A stretch of 64,000 bases of DNA from Gautieria morchelliformis (GCA_015179125.1 WHVA01000577.1:1-64000); one strand, 5' to 3'; shown: positions 36,294 through 47,399, counted from the stretch's first letter. Made by a program: numbers and translations. Notes: generated from the letters alone by a model not told the origin.

Positions 36294-37372
36294 CTATTTT
36301 TTCACCTCCGTAATGGAGGCCAAAGTCCCCTCGTTCGGGGTCTTCGCTGCCTGACCTTTAGAACCGCTACCGTTGGTAGACTTGGTCTTCGAGCAGTCCT
36401 TGACGATGTGGCCTTTGGTGCTGCAAAGCAGGCAAAGGCCCTGGTCAACCCGACGTTGGCGCTCCTCAGGAAGCAGTTTACCGTCTTTCCCGAGCTTGCT
36501 CGATATGTCGGGCTGGCTCTTGTTGTTTGAAGAGTTGTTGTTGGAACCCTTGCCATTGTTGTTGGTCTTGTTGCGGTTCTTGTTGTTATTGGAACTTCTG
36601 GCAGACTGATTGTTGCTAGTGGCATTGCTGCTGGACTGATTAGCGGTGTGTGCAGGCTGGGAGCTACGACCATTGATCATAGCGTCATATTCCTTACGCT
36701 CCCAGTAACGGCTGTTGCATTCCAGTGCGAAGTTCCTGAGCTCGGCGAGGCTGCAGAATCGAGGGAAGTGAAGCAAATCGTCCTTGATCCGTTTGGCCAA
36801 GCCCTTGTAGGCGAAGTGTCAGAGGGCCGTGTTGTTCCACTGAGTCCGAGTCAAAGCTCGGGCGAAGTCGATAAAGAATCGCGCGGCCTTGTGGTGCTCT
36901 TTCATAACAATCTTCTCGAGGTCGATATCGGCTTGGGCAGCGTTGTCGTATGGGCCGAAGTTGAGCTCAAGCTCGGCCTTGAAGCTGTCCCAGTCCTCGA
37001 GCCAATCTGGCTTGGGTTGGACCTCGCCGAGGATCGCCAGTTCAAAGTACTGTAGAGCTGAACCAGACAGGTAAGAGATAGCATACTGTACCTTCGAGGC
37101 CATAGTTTTGAAGGCTGAGGGGCGATCTCAGAAGTTGAGTATGCATTGGAGGAAGAAGGTGCGAAGCTTGGCCTGGTCAGTACCGTCATAACTATCTGGT
37201 TCCTTGACCTTGGCTGGTGCTTCGGACTCGTGAGGTTTCGCGAGCTTGATGAACACTCAACGCATCAGCTCATTGTCCTTGAGGTCACCGAGGTCCTTGG
37301 GTGGCAGGTTGGGGAGGTCCCGATCGTTGTCAGAACCTCCAGAGCCATCACCTGGATCACCTGAGGTTGGAT
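36294..37372 (-). pseudogene. Element E: Gag, truncated at its N-terminus
   Basis: Minus-strand Gag in several open pieces. It has the core domain (YLSGSALQYFELAILGE, WDSFKAELELNFGPYDN). An Asn/Ser-rich linker follows, which includes an N/K repeat, and then a CCHC zinc knuckle CLLCSTKGHIVKDC near 36430-36390. In-frame stops lie near 37256, 37137 and 36816. The N-terminus is cut off exactly at 37372 by LTR B copy 3. Confidence 0.85.
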
Positions 37373-39784
37373 TGTCATGACCTGTGTATTTCCTACACCT
37401 TGTTATCCCCATTCGCCCTTTCGCTACTCCTCCTCCGTGTTCGCTCAGCTTCGCCCTCCACCTCGACCACTCCTGCTCTATGTCATCTCCGTTGGCCCTT
37501 CCTCGCATTTCGCTGAACGACCATTCGCTGCTCACATCATTCGCCAACAGGCACACCATCAAATCATGATTGACATCCCTCTCCGGCATGATGGCTCATC
37601 AGTAACTCCATCAGGTTTTCGATCCAACCCCCTTCTGGTGTTCATATGGGCAGGGTGCGTTCTGTATGGGAACCGCTGTTCAACCAGCACACTACATGGT
37701 CTCGGTTCTAGCTGTACAACCAGCTCTCAAATGTCTCTTTATTGTAAATTTGTAGTCTGCATCAAAGGCCTTTAAAAACAACCAATTATCGCCCATAAAA
37801 AATGTCTACTGTCCTCATAAGGCCTATTCAAACATCCCTCTAATTATCTATGAATTATACCTATTTTTCCGAGGCTGTCTCCACTCAAACTCACTTATTT
37901 CTGTGCAGCAGAGTTGTGGATACACATGTCCCCACAACTCTGTTTCGGACTTCCGATTTCAAACTCCGACCGGACGCTCGCGTCACTCGCGGCTTGTGCA
38001 CCTGCGGTCACCCACAAATCCGGTCAGGTGGCTCCTTCAGACTCAGCCTCTGAGTTTGAAAAGCCTAGTCATTTGCTTGTACAGCCTCAATGACTCAACT
38101 GACTCATGCACACCTCGGTGAGTCACATGCTCATGACTCACCCAAGCTGTCATGAATCACATGGGCCCAATTAATGACTCATTCCTGACAAATCAAGCCC
38201 TGATTGGTGGAAAACCTAGTGGAGTCACCAGTAGGAGTCATTTCTAGTCACTGTGAGTCATTATGAGTCAGACAGAACCTTCCTACACATTCCGAAAGCT
38301 TCTTCGTGACTCATTCCCCCATTCCATTAATAGATAGAAGGTCCTACCGCTTAGTTAAGCGCCTGTACAATACGATATAAAAGGAGGCCCTTTTTGCCTG
38401 CCTTTCATCAGCCAATCTACCCATCTTCTATCCTACACGTGACCTCATGTGACTTGCATCTTACTAAGCTGCTAATCCCAGCTAGGGTTATTCACTTACT
38501 TTAGTGTCTAATTCCTTGTTAAGTAGTTACTTTACTGCTTAGCCACTTGGACTAATCCTCCGGGTGTAATTCTACAGAGTGAGTCTGTCAATTGAAAGTC
38601 TTGCCATTCGCACTCCAATACCCGAGACGATCTAGTCAGTTGATTTTCCTGATTAGAGACTTTCACAAGTCGCTTTGTTCACAAAACTCGTCCCTCGTTT
38701 TATTGCTGTGCGCTGGTAGATTATCAGGGCCATCCATTTATAAACTCGCCTGCTAAGTACATTCCTTTATATTTTGGAATACGCTTGGACCCCGATAGTG
38801 TCCTTGAACCTACAGTCTTTTAGTTTATTGTTCAGTGCTGCTAAGAAACGCATTGCCTTCCATCCGTATTAACTTGGACTAGTTCTTATGTGGATTGCAA
38901 CCAAGGTACAAATATTAAATTATTTCCGGAGTTGTGCTGCAGCATTGTTTAATATTCTTTGAGTCTCGTAAACGACACGTTCTGATAGATTGAAGTGTTA
39001 GCAATAACACCAAAGTCTTGAAGGGTTCCAAAACACGTTCGCGGGACATCCTACCCGTAGGTCGTGTGGGATCAACCCAGTAGATGAAGAACCTGTGCAG
39101 GGCGGTGTATATGCGGGCCCCAAGACATGATTTCATATACAGGTGTCTTCGCCACCTTCAGTCTCCGTCGTTTCATGTTCTCCCTCTTCTCTCGTTCTAT
39201 TGTATGTTTATTCCATCTATGTTGTATCATGACTGCGCACCCCTATCCAACCCTGACTCGTGATGGCCTCTTTCCTATTCACTGATACCCTACGAGCATT
39301 TGATATAAGTAGTTTACATTCACATGTATATTCCCCAGTTCAATTATCATACGTCGTTCATCTTGTGCAGCTTTGATCTCGCTGTGGTCATCGTCTTAAG
39401 CCTTCTCTTGGAGATTTCCATCTTCGACTAGCAGAGGACTTAGGCATCACTGGTGAGTTCTCATACTTCGTCTTCGTTACCTTAGCCTTCGAACCATTTT
39501 CTGTGCTGTTGGCGAAGGGCTCCGAAGGGGCACCTTCGCCAGCGAAGGGATTGTCGAGACTTAGACAGCCCTTCCATGAGACCTTGCACGTTACATCGTC
39601 AAGAGCCACAGGCTATTTTGCTACGACTGTAGATAGGGGGAGCCCCGTTTAGGCAACCCTCTTACCTTGTGAACATTCATTGGTTCACCTATTCACCGAA
39701 CGGCATACTTATTCGCACAAGTTATTCGGGCATTCGCTGTGTTCACTAATACACAATATTAACGCCTGAAAACCAATCTTGACA
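37373..39784 (-). repeat. LTR B, copy 3, split by solo LTR K
   Basis: It is the same family as 5245-6272, in reverse orientation. The left part is 37373-37662 and the right part 39036-39784; net length is about 1,034 bp without the insert. The outer flanks (TGGAT and CCATC) do not match, so it is not a simple solo LTR. A purine-rich tract (AGAAGATGGATGG on the minus strand) abuts it at 39785-39797. It may therefore be the 3' LTR of the minus-strand element F. Confidence 0.8.
37663..39035 (+). repeat. Solo LTR K (1,373 bp) nested in LTR B
   Basis: It begins TGTATGGGAACC and ends GGTTCCAAAACA, so the ends are inverted repeats. It is flanked by the perfect duplication CGTTC (37658-37662 and 39036-39040). 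A TATA box (GATATAAAAGG) near 38375 gives plus orientation. Eight exact TGASTCA sites lie in the U3 region (38091-38315). No coding sequence is present. Confidence 0.92.
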
Positions 39785-39913
39785 CCATCCATCTTCTAAC
39801 GAAGATGGTGGTGGTCGCTTCTTAAGAAGTGAAGCGCCCTCAGAGAGATCCGAGGTGAAAATTTATAGCGCCATGGCTTGGCGTGTCATGTGATCACACG
39901 TGACCGATGCATC

Positions 39914-41608
39914 CTAATGCCGTTTAGGCAGGTCACGCGGTTTGGCCATGCCTTGAAGCTCTAGATAGGTATCTAGGGCTTCGAGGTCCTTACATGATGA
40001 CATGGGCTCCCATGTCACGTCTCCTAGAGTCCATCTGACTTGGAACTCTAGGTCCTTCGAGTTTATCCATCGATGGGATAAGATCTCATCGACGAGCCAC
40101 TCTTCCTCGTCGTTCGCCCCAAAGCCATAGAATGACTTTGCTTCTCGATGAGGGAACAGATCGTCATTGTTCGCTTCATACCTTCGTATGAGGCTGGTAT
40201 GAAATGTCGGCGTGATGTGCCGGTTTGTCAATTCATCAGGCAACTTGAGGGTTACTGTTGAGGTGTCGTTCTGGGCCTCCTTCACGCAATATGGTCCTAT
40301 ATATCGCGGTATTAGCTTCCTGGCCCTCCCTTTCGGCAGGGTCAGGTTTTGGGTCGACAGGTATACATGGTCTCCCACCGCATACATGTCCCCTTCGCGA
40401 CATTTCTTATTAGCTTGAAACGTCTGGGTCACGCGATCCTCTATGATGGCATTGTGCGCTGCCATCAGGTTCCATCGAGCCTGATGTGTGAATTTCATCA
40501 CTCCCTTGAAGGGAGTGTCCGTGGCCATTGGCAGGTCGATCTGCAGCATATATCTGTGGTTCAGCTCAAAGGGCGCAAACCCTGTTGTCGAGCTGACGTT
40601 GTTGTTTAAAGCAACCTCGACCATTGAGCACTTGCTGGCCCAGTCCTTCCGGTCGTCTTTGACAACTGATCGAAGAATCTGACCTATCGAATGGTTTGCC
40701 CGTTCAGTCGCACCATCCATTTGAGGATGGAACGTGGTGGACATGAGGAGTTTCGTCCCCATGAGTCGTTGCAGCTCATGCAAGAATATGGATGTGAACT
40801 TTGAGTCTCGATCTGAAACTATGGAGTCTAGGACTCCATGAAGTCTTACGACTTCCTTCAGGAATAGCCAGGCTATTCCTTTAGCTGTCACACTCATCGT
40901 TGTTGGGACGAGGTGTATGTGAGACGTGAGTCTATCTATGATTACCATGAGGTAATCACAGTCATTCGACTTGGGCAATGGGCCCATGAAGTCGATCCTG
41001 ATAGATTGCCATGGTCTATCAGGTATGGGCAGGCTATGTAGTAGCCCTGCAGGCCGCTGCGTGCCTGTCTTGGTGGTCTGACACTTCGCGCACGAAGTGC
41101 AGAATGCCTCGATGTCCAAGGCCATACTGGGCCACCAGTATGTTCTTCGAATGTAATTCGAAGTTTTCAGTTGACCGTAATGGCCAATTGTTTGGTGGGT
41201 GTGATCAATTATGATCTCGACCAGCCTCCTTCCCCCTTGAAATACATTCTGGGGGATGGCTATGACATCCCTCTTGAGCTGATTCTTCGCCCAAATCAGC
41301 CCATCCTGGATGCTGAATCTTGGATGTGCATCCGTGTTTGCCATGATCTTTGCGAACATTGGCTCCTTATGGTAGGAGTCACGTAGGACTTTTGGCAGGT
41401 CCAAGTTCTCTTCTACGCTTATGTGTAGGGGAGCCCCGTCATTGCCTGCGGCAATGACGTGGATGTCGTTGTCGTTGTCATTGTCTGGCAATGACGTGTC
41501 GTGGCGAGGTTCCTTGACAGAGCCTTCGTTCATAGCCGCTGCCTCTAATGTTCGCAGCTCTGTTTTTTTTCCGCGAGGCGAGTTGATTGCCTCATAGCTG
41601 CTGTACAC
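39914..41608 (-). pseudogene. Element F: integrase and chromodomain
   Basis: A 564-codon minus-strand frame. The integrase zinc region is FCTSCAKCQTTK. The DDE core has SIRIDFMGPLPKS, SDRDSKFTSIF (the usual DRG reads DRD) and ERANHSIGQIL. A barrel (RYIGPYCVKEA) and a C-terminal chromodomain-like segment (WLVDEILSHRWINSKDLEFQ then VRWTLGDVTWEPM) follow. It overlaps the RNase H frame upstream with a frameshift. The sequence is unusually dense in perfect short inverted repeats (see findings). Confidence 0.88.
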
Positions 41609-42168
41609 AGCTCCATGTATCGGTTGGTGGGCATTAGCTCACCGTCTGGGGCTAGTTGCACATCTGCATTGACAAAGACGTGATCTGGGTGCTTCTTGTC
41701 ACCTGTATTGCTCTCATAGTAGTGGGATAAGCAGTCCGCTACTTTGTTCTCAACGCTGTCAACGTGGACGGTGTTGTAATTGAAGCGGGATAAAAGCTCC
41801 CACCACCGGACCTGTCTATCAGACAGGTTCTTTTGGGTCTCAAAGTACTTGAGACCCTTGTGGTCTGTGACTAGGGTGAACTTTCGCCCTAGCAGTTTGT
41901 CTTCCCACTTCATGAGGGCTTTGAGCACAGCGATAGTTTCGTGCTCGTGTGTTCTGTAGTGTTGCTGTGCAACACTGAACTTCTTTGACAAGAAGCCAGC
42001 TGGCCGACAGGTTCTCCAGTCTGGTCCCTGGCCGTATATGGCACCGACACCAGACTTTGAACCATCTGTGATGACCCATATTGGGTCCGCATTCCGTGCA
42101 TCGATGGGACGCAGGATTGGGGCCTTGCAGGCCAGCACCCTTATGCTGTGGAAGCATTTGTCCAACAA
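41545..42168 (-). pseudogene. Element F: RNase H segment of pol
   Basis: RNase H of a gypsy pol: VITDGSKSGVGAIYGQ (first catalytic Asp), HEHETIAVLKALMKWEDKLL and LVTDHKGLKYFETQ. It is in frame with the RT segment upstream but separated by a single TAG at 42177-42175, where a Trp codon would fit. It is followed by a frameshift into integrase. Confidence 0.85.
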
Positions 42169-42174
42169 CGGCGT

Positions 42175-43330
42175 CTATTCAAACGGACAGTTGTTGCACA
42201 CACATCCCGATAAGGGTATGGTGTATGCGCTGACGTCTGGCATGTAGTGTGCCAGGTATTGGATGAGGCCGAGGAATCTCTGCATGTTGTTAAATGTGCG
42301 AGGCCTCCTCCACTCGCAGATGCGTTGCATTTTGTCTCCATCCGCATGAACCCCTTGGCCATCTGTGATGTGGCCAAGGCACTCCATTCTTTCTGAATAG
42401 AGGTCAACCTTTTTACTTAAGAAGAGATGGCTGCTCCGTAGTCTGTTGAAGACTATACGGAGATGTTCCTCCTGCTCTTGTATCGAGTGCGAGAAGATAA
42501 AAATGACATCCATGTAGACATGGAGGAAGCGACCTATGCAGTCGCGCAATATTGACATCATGAGACGTTGAAATGTCGATGGGGCGTTGCAGTCCCCCAT
42601 GTGTATCACTTGGCTGCTGAATGTGCCAAGGATAGTCGCAAAGGCTGTCTTTGGGATGTCTTTGGGATGAATACGGATTTGCTCGTATGCCTCTGACATA
42701 TCGAGTTTCGTCCTGTATTTACAGCGAGCGACATTGCTCCTGATAACATCCTGTTCTGGGAAGGGCGTCACATCCTTCACCGTGTTCTCGTTCTGCTGTC
42801 GCAGGTCAAAGACGGTACATAGCATGCCGTTTTTCTTCGGTACACACAGCATTGGCACCGCTTGGTGGGCCACTCCCGGTATCTACCACTTCGCAGTGGT
42901 GTATCGTTCTAGCTTTACGGACAATTCCTCTTGGAAGTGTTCGGGACACTTGGGTAGTCTATACCGCATGCGTTTGTTGGAATCAATAAGATTGATCTCG
43001 TGATTCACCTCCTGTAAGGGAGGGAGTTCCAACGGAATACCGCCGATGAGGTCGGTGATCTTGTCCATCCATTCCTCGCGCAAGTGAGGGATGTCATCAT
43101 CCGTGAGGACGATGGTAGTGGGTTGGGCAGCCATCGAGCGCCGTATGGGTCTGTTTGGACCCCTGGCGCTCGGTGGCTTTTTCCTTTTTTTCTAGCGCTT
43201 TCATCGTGAGATGACAGTGTCTCTCCCTAGGAGGATATTCATAATGGTTATGTAATACAGCATATATGAGTATATATATACTAGCCAATAGACCCGTGCT
43301 TCGCACCGGGTTATTTAGGGTTAACATTGC
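42175..43330 (-). pseudogene. Element F: reverse transcriptase segment of pol
   Basis: RT fingers and palm with LDMSEAYEQIRI, GDCNAPSTFQRLMM and the active-site box VYMDVIFIFS, where the second catalytic Asp of the YxDD box has become Val. An in-frame TAG at 42885-42883 separates the thumb-proximal region from the N-terminal part (EWMDKITDLIGGIPLELPPL). A further upstream piece (43327-43097) is in another frame. No Gag or protease is found. The 5' side is cut near 43230 by an AT-rich LTR fragment. Confidence 0.85.
43229..43280 (+). repeat. Fragment of repeat J at the Helitron insertion point
   Basis: The phrase AGGAGGATATTCATAATGGT and the next 30 bases are the same as 48781-48830, the start of LTR-like repeat J. 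The fragment ends in TATATATATA, where the Helitron terminus CTAG follows. Confidence 0.75.
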
Positions 43331-45600
43331 ACATGGGTAGTTAATAGAATCAAAGAATTATTTGGTGAAATGCAACTACATACATTAAATACAAATGGAA
43401 ATACATATTTAATCAGGCTTCAGCAACACTTCTTTGTATACAATATTAGAAGTTTTGTTCCAATATGGACTCTGTTCCAATTAGTGCCTCTTGACACTGC
43501 AACATACAACTGTCCATGTGAAAATACCACGTATCGCAAGTCTATGCCTACCGTGCCAAGAGACTGCCCTTGAGACTTGTTGATAGTCATGGCAAAGGCC
43601 AGCCTGACAGGAAACTGGCGACGCTGGAGCTCAAATGGCAATTGGTCTGAGGTGGGTGTCACTGTAATCCTAGGGATAAATGCAGTCTCTCCTGCAAATG
43701 GTCCAGAAATGATCCTCACAAAGAGTACCCTGTTGGTCATATTGATGAGACGCAACCTTGTACCATTGCAGAGTCCACGACCAAGGTCAATATTCCAAAG
43801 AAGCATGAGTACCACTCCAGGTTTAAGCCTGAGTTGAGATGGAGGAAGCCCACCCATGTTGAGTGAGTTGAGATACTCCACAGGATACACGTTGCCATCT
43901 TCATTTCCTTTGACTGAGTCTGCACTGGGATAGAGACGCTCCTCCCCAGGGAATACATTGAGCACCTCAGCATTAATCTCATCCATTTCCATATTGCGAG
44001 GGCAAAGGATGGCACGTTCCAAAAAGTATTTGTCTTGGAGTGCCTCCCCAGTACCAATGTTAGGATAGATAGCTGCAATGAGATCTGACACCTGTGGTCC
44101 ACAGATCATGTGCTGAGGAAGTGTGAATGAATTGTCCAAAGGGAGATCCTTTCCCTGACCAACATCAGAGAGCCACTGAGCAAATTGTTCACTCTGGGGA
44201 TCATGGGGGTCGACTCGCATATTTTGAGTAAGATGGAGGACCTTGACATGATGCCACAAAGGGGATCTTTGGATCGAAGCACCCACGATCTCCTCCTTGT
44301 TACCTCGAGGAACAACAGGCAGAGTTTGCTGGAAATCTCCACCCCAAGCCACAGTAATACCACCAAATGGACGATCTGGACGCTCTAGGACATCCCTGCA
44401 GGTTCTGTCGACAGCTTCAACTACATGACGATGCTGCATAGGCACCTCATCCCATATGATCAAATGGACCTGCTTGAGAAGTTCTGCCAATGGTGAGCCT
44501 CTTTTGATGTCACATAGAGAACCCTCATGAATCAGAATTGGAATCTTGAGCATAGCATGTGATGTTCTGCCCCCAATCAGAAGCAATGCTGCAATTCCTG
44601 AAGATGCAATGCATAGGACAATAAGACCCCTTCCTCTGATAGAATGAGCCAGGGTGTTCCAGGTAAAGGTTTTGCCTGTACCACCAGGGCCATTGACAAA
44701 GAACAGAAGACCCTCTCCATTTATGGCCGAATGGAGGATCTCATCATGGACACGCCTCTGTTCCGCATTAAGCTTGTCAATATTGGTGGCGGCTTTTTCT
44801 AGCTCTGTAGCTGGGTCATAGTCCCACTGCTCAGCTATCCAACGGTTCCCTACCAATCCCTCCCAGTGCCCCATTATCTGTGGCATATCTGGGAACTCAT
44901 CCAGAGACTTCCCCCCCTGACGTATGATCTTGTCAATGAGAAAGAGACCAAAGTCATAGATTTGATCATTGGTAGGATGGTGAATGCCATGCCTATTTTG
45001 AAGCTGATACTCCAGGTCATCACAAATACGCTCCTGAAACTCCTCCCAGATTTGAGCAGGCCGAGCAGGGTTACACCGAAGGAGAATAGTGACAAATAAC
45101 CTCCTGAGCTGGAAACCTGTTTGTATATGTGCAGCCTCCTGAAGACACTGTGTCCACTCTGAATCATCTTCTAACAGGCCCCTTGCCAGGCATGCAGCCT
45201 TGTAAGTAGGACAAAGGTCACCATCAAATGATCTAAGCTCCTCAAATGATGTTGCGCCTCTGACAACTGTAAGGAGGGTTCGCAAGAAAAAGCGCTCTCC
45301 AGAGGCTGGACTTGCAAAATGAAGGCGACCAAGACTGTGGATCTGTGTGACATGTGTGAAGTGGTGAACCAGATGTGAGAATATGAGTGGCTTCTCTGAC
45401 ATTGGCACACCATCCATTGTGCACACTGGAGCATATGTGTTTGATGCTAGAGGAGACATATCGTTCACGTGAGGGGTTCCCATAGATGTTCATGAGAGCG
45501 AGCCGCTTCCACTCCTTTCGAACCATGGCCTGTGAGGGTCGGGCAGGTGAGTGGGAGTCAGTTGCCATTGTATATACAGCCACATAACTCTACATCTATG
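43281..45600 (-). mobile_element. Helitron, 3' portion with terminal hairpin
   Basis: On the minus strand the element ends with a hairpin (CCCGGTGC GAA GCACGGG, one bulged G). Eleven bases later comes the terminus CTAG at 43284-43281, followed by a host T, as expected for insertion between A and T. The helicase gene lies inside, in the same orientation. The 5' end (TC...) and the Rep nuclease domain were not found, so this is a 5'-truncated copy or one whose 5' side was replaced. Confidence 0.85.
43420..45483 (-). CDS. Helitron PIF1-like helicase domain (C-terminal part of RepHel)
   Basis: 687 codons open without interruption. The N-terminal linker typical of Helitron proteins (ATSFEELRSFDGDLCPTYKA, LLEDDSEWTQCLQEA) is followed by a PIF1/RecD superfamily helicase. 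It has Walker A GPGGTGKTFTW (motif I), IIWDEVPM (motif II) and GDFQQTLPVV (motif III). Later come TQNMRV, LKPGVVLMLLWNIDLGRGLC and the final motif MTINKSQGQSLGTVGIDL with YVAVSRG. It would unwind DNA during rolling-circle transposition. The homologous frame continues upstream to about 45583 after a frameshift (KEWKRLALMNIYG). The Rep domain with its HUH motif is absent. The intact helicase suggests fairly recent activity, but alone it is not autonomous. Confidence 0.92.
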   Translation of the reverse strand: MGTPHVNDMSPLASNTYAPVCTMDGVPMSEKPLIFSHLVHHFTHVTQIHSLGRLHFASPASGERFFLRTLLTVVRGATSFEELRSFDGDLCPTYKAACLARGLLEDDSEWTQCLQEAAHIQTGFQLRRLFVTILLRCNPARPAQIWEEFQERICDDLEYQLQNRHGIHHPTNDQIYDFGLFLIDKIIRQGGKSLDEFPDMPQIMGHWEGLVGNRWIAEQWDYDPATELEKAATNIDKLNAEQRRVHDEILHSAINGEGLLFFVNGPGGTGKTFTWNTLAHSIRGRGLIVLCIASSGIAALLLIGGRTSHAMLKIPILIHEGSLCDIKRGSPLAELLKQVHLIIWDEVPMQHRHVVEAVDRTCRDVLERPDRPFGGITVAWGGDFQQTLPVVPRGNKEEIVGASIQRSPLWHHVKVLHLTQNMRVDPHDPQSEQFAQWLSDVGQGKDLPLDNSFTLPQHMICGPQVSDLIAAIYPNIGTGEALQDKYFLERAILCPRNMEMDEINAEVLNVFPGEERLYPSADSVKGNEDGNVYPVEYLNSLNMGGLPPSQLRLKPGVVLMLLWNIDLGRGLCNGTRLRLINMTNRVLFVRIISGPFAGETAFIPRITVTPTSDQLPFELQRRQFPVRLAFAMTINKSQGQSLGTVGIDLRYVVFSHGQLYVAVSRGTNWNRVHIGTKLLILYTKKCC

Positions 45601-46035
45601 AATAGTGTAACATAGGCCATCCTCTTGCTATCATATATGAGGTCTTGTGCCACCAGCCTGATATTGGCCTGACCCTATGGGATGTCACTGGGCGAGCAAA
45701 TGCAAACAGACTGGGGGTTGAACACTTACCGCCTGTTCCTTGTTGAGTGTAAAGGTCACCTCCAGGCGCGCCTGCAAGTCATTGGTGATTGCAGCGATGG
45801 TGGAATCACGGCGTATGTGGTCCACTTGAACCTGCAAGATGAGCCCCACCATGTAAGCCCGAGTGAGGAGCTCTTCACGGGCCATTCCAGCTCCCAACTG
45901 GTGTTGGAAGTGTTTGAGTGCGGCCAAAAAGGGCATAAGGTCAGTACATACCTCAAAAAAGGTGTAAAAATCGTCGCGTTGAGCCCTAGTGAGTGCGAAG
46001 GGGTTGGCAAGAGCATCAATCATCAGCGTTGGCAC
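45601..46035 (-). other. Unrecognised open frame upstream of the Helitron helicase
   Basis: A 116-codon minus-strand frame (46035-45685) has an acceptable amphipathic composition (ALTRAQRDDFYTFFEVCTDL). I do not recognise it. It sits where the Rep-encoding half of a Helitron gene would be expected but shows no HUH motif. It could be captured host sequence. Confidence 0.3.
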
Positions 46036-47399
46036 ATGGATGACCCGCGGCGGTTGGCTCCAAGTGGCCTTTGTTGGGCAGAGGGCCTAAATTGGGAGAA
46101 CGGTGGGTGGGGGAGGGGATACTGCCACTGCCATGCCTCCTGTTAGTGGCATGTATGTGTGTGTCTGGCCACAAGATCTCACCCCAGGTCTGCCACAGTA
46201 TCCCGTGACCTCATGTGCAGGCTGCCATCTGCATGGAACTAGGGTCATTGAGGGGGGGCGAGGATCGGATCAGGCCATCACTGGACAGTGAAAAGGTGGG
46301 TAAGAAGGTGGGATGGGATGGCTGCGCACATCGCCATGGCTGGGGGTGGATGAAAGGTCATGTATAGGTGTAGGGGGGGTGCCCGCAGGGCTGGAGAGGA
46401 GGCTGGGGAGGGTGTAGGATGGGAGGGGCATTCTGTGCACATGGAGTTGACAGTTGGGGCAGAAGGTGGAAAGAGGCACAGGGCTCAAGTTGGTCCCTGT
46501 GGGCAGGTGGGGGAGTGGGTTGGGCAGTCGGGGTGGGGCGGTAAAAATTTCCATCAGGCAGTGACTCAACATGTGGGTGGTCCTCATCCATGGGGTCATG
46601 ATACAGCCCAAGGCAAGCACTCGGCCGAAGAGGAAGGAGCGAGTGCACTTTGATGATGGGTGAGTGCATCTTCATATGGTGGTTTATCACACATATGAAG
46701 ACACACTGTTCCACAGGCCATCTTGGCATAAGCAGGGGGGTGCACTTGATGAGCAGACTAGTGAGACACAGTGGTTTGAGGGATCAGTTGGGGGCACAGG
46801 GTGAGTGCGTAGTCCAAGGAAGAGGTCGAAGGTCAAGGGGCAGTCCAGGAGGGCATGTGTTCGCCAGGAGCACGAGGTGGGTGTGTAATATGATGTGGTC
46901 CCATGAGGCTGACGCGCATGCTGACCAGGGTGCCCCAGGTGCACATCAAGTGCCATCGCAGGCGGGCAGCACAGAGAGCGATGTCCTGCTGGATGGTATG
47001 GAGGAAATAGCATCTTATGATGAGTGTGAGTTGCTCACCCGCTGCATTGTCCATTCCCGGGCCTGAGTCATTCCAGGTTGTCCTTGTGCAGCCATGGCTG
47101 CAGGATGGTCACAGCCTGAGGACACCCTGGCCCAGACCTCGGGATCGCCAGGCAGCCCCACCCACAGAGTCAAGGATGAGTTGGGAGCACCCAGGCCCAT
47201 GCGGGGCTCAGAGGCAGGAGATCATCCCATGGCAAGTGTCCTCGCCTCTTCCCCGGAGGTGGAAAGGTACTTGGAATGGGTGGGTGAGAGATCACTGCAC
47301 GACATCCCCGTTGGGGATGGGGCCCACCAAAATTTCTGGGATATATTGAAGAAGCACCAACGTGTCGCAGTGCATTTGGCACATGGGCTAAAGATTCAC
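46036..47399. other. No supported gene; degenerate sequence
   Basis: Many short open frames on both strands overlap and none has a recognisable domain. A plus-strand stretch at about 47175-47400 (VERYLEWVGERSLHDIPVGD) reads like a coding remnant but is too short to assign. Confidence 0.35.

Noticed and set aside
46036..47399. Several open frames of 70-138 codons on both strands
   Set aside because: Mutually overlapping, no recognisable motifs, and no splice-consistent joins.
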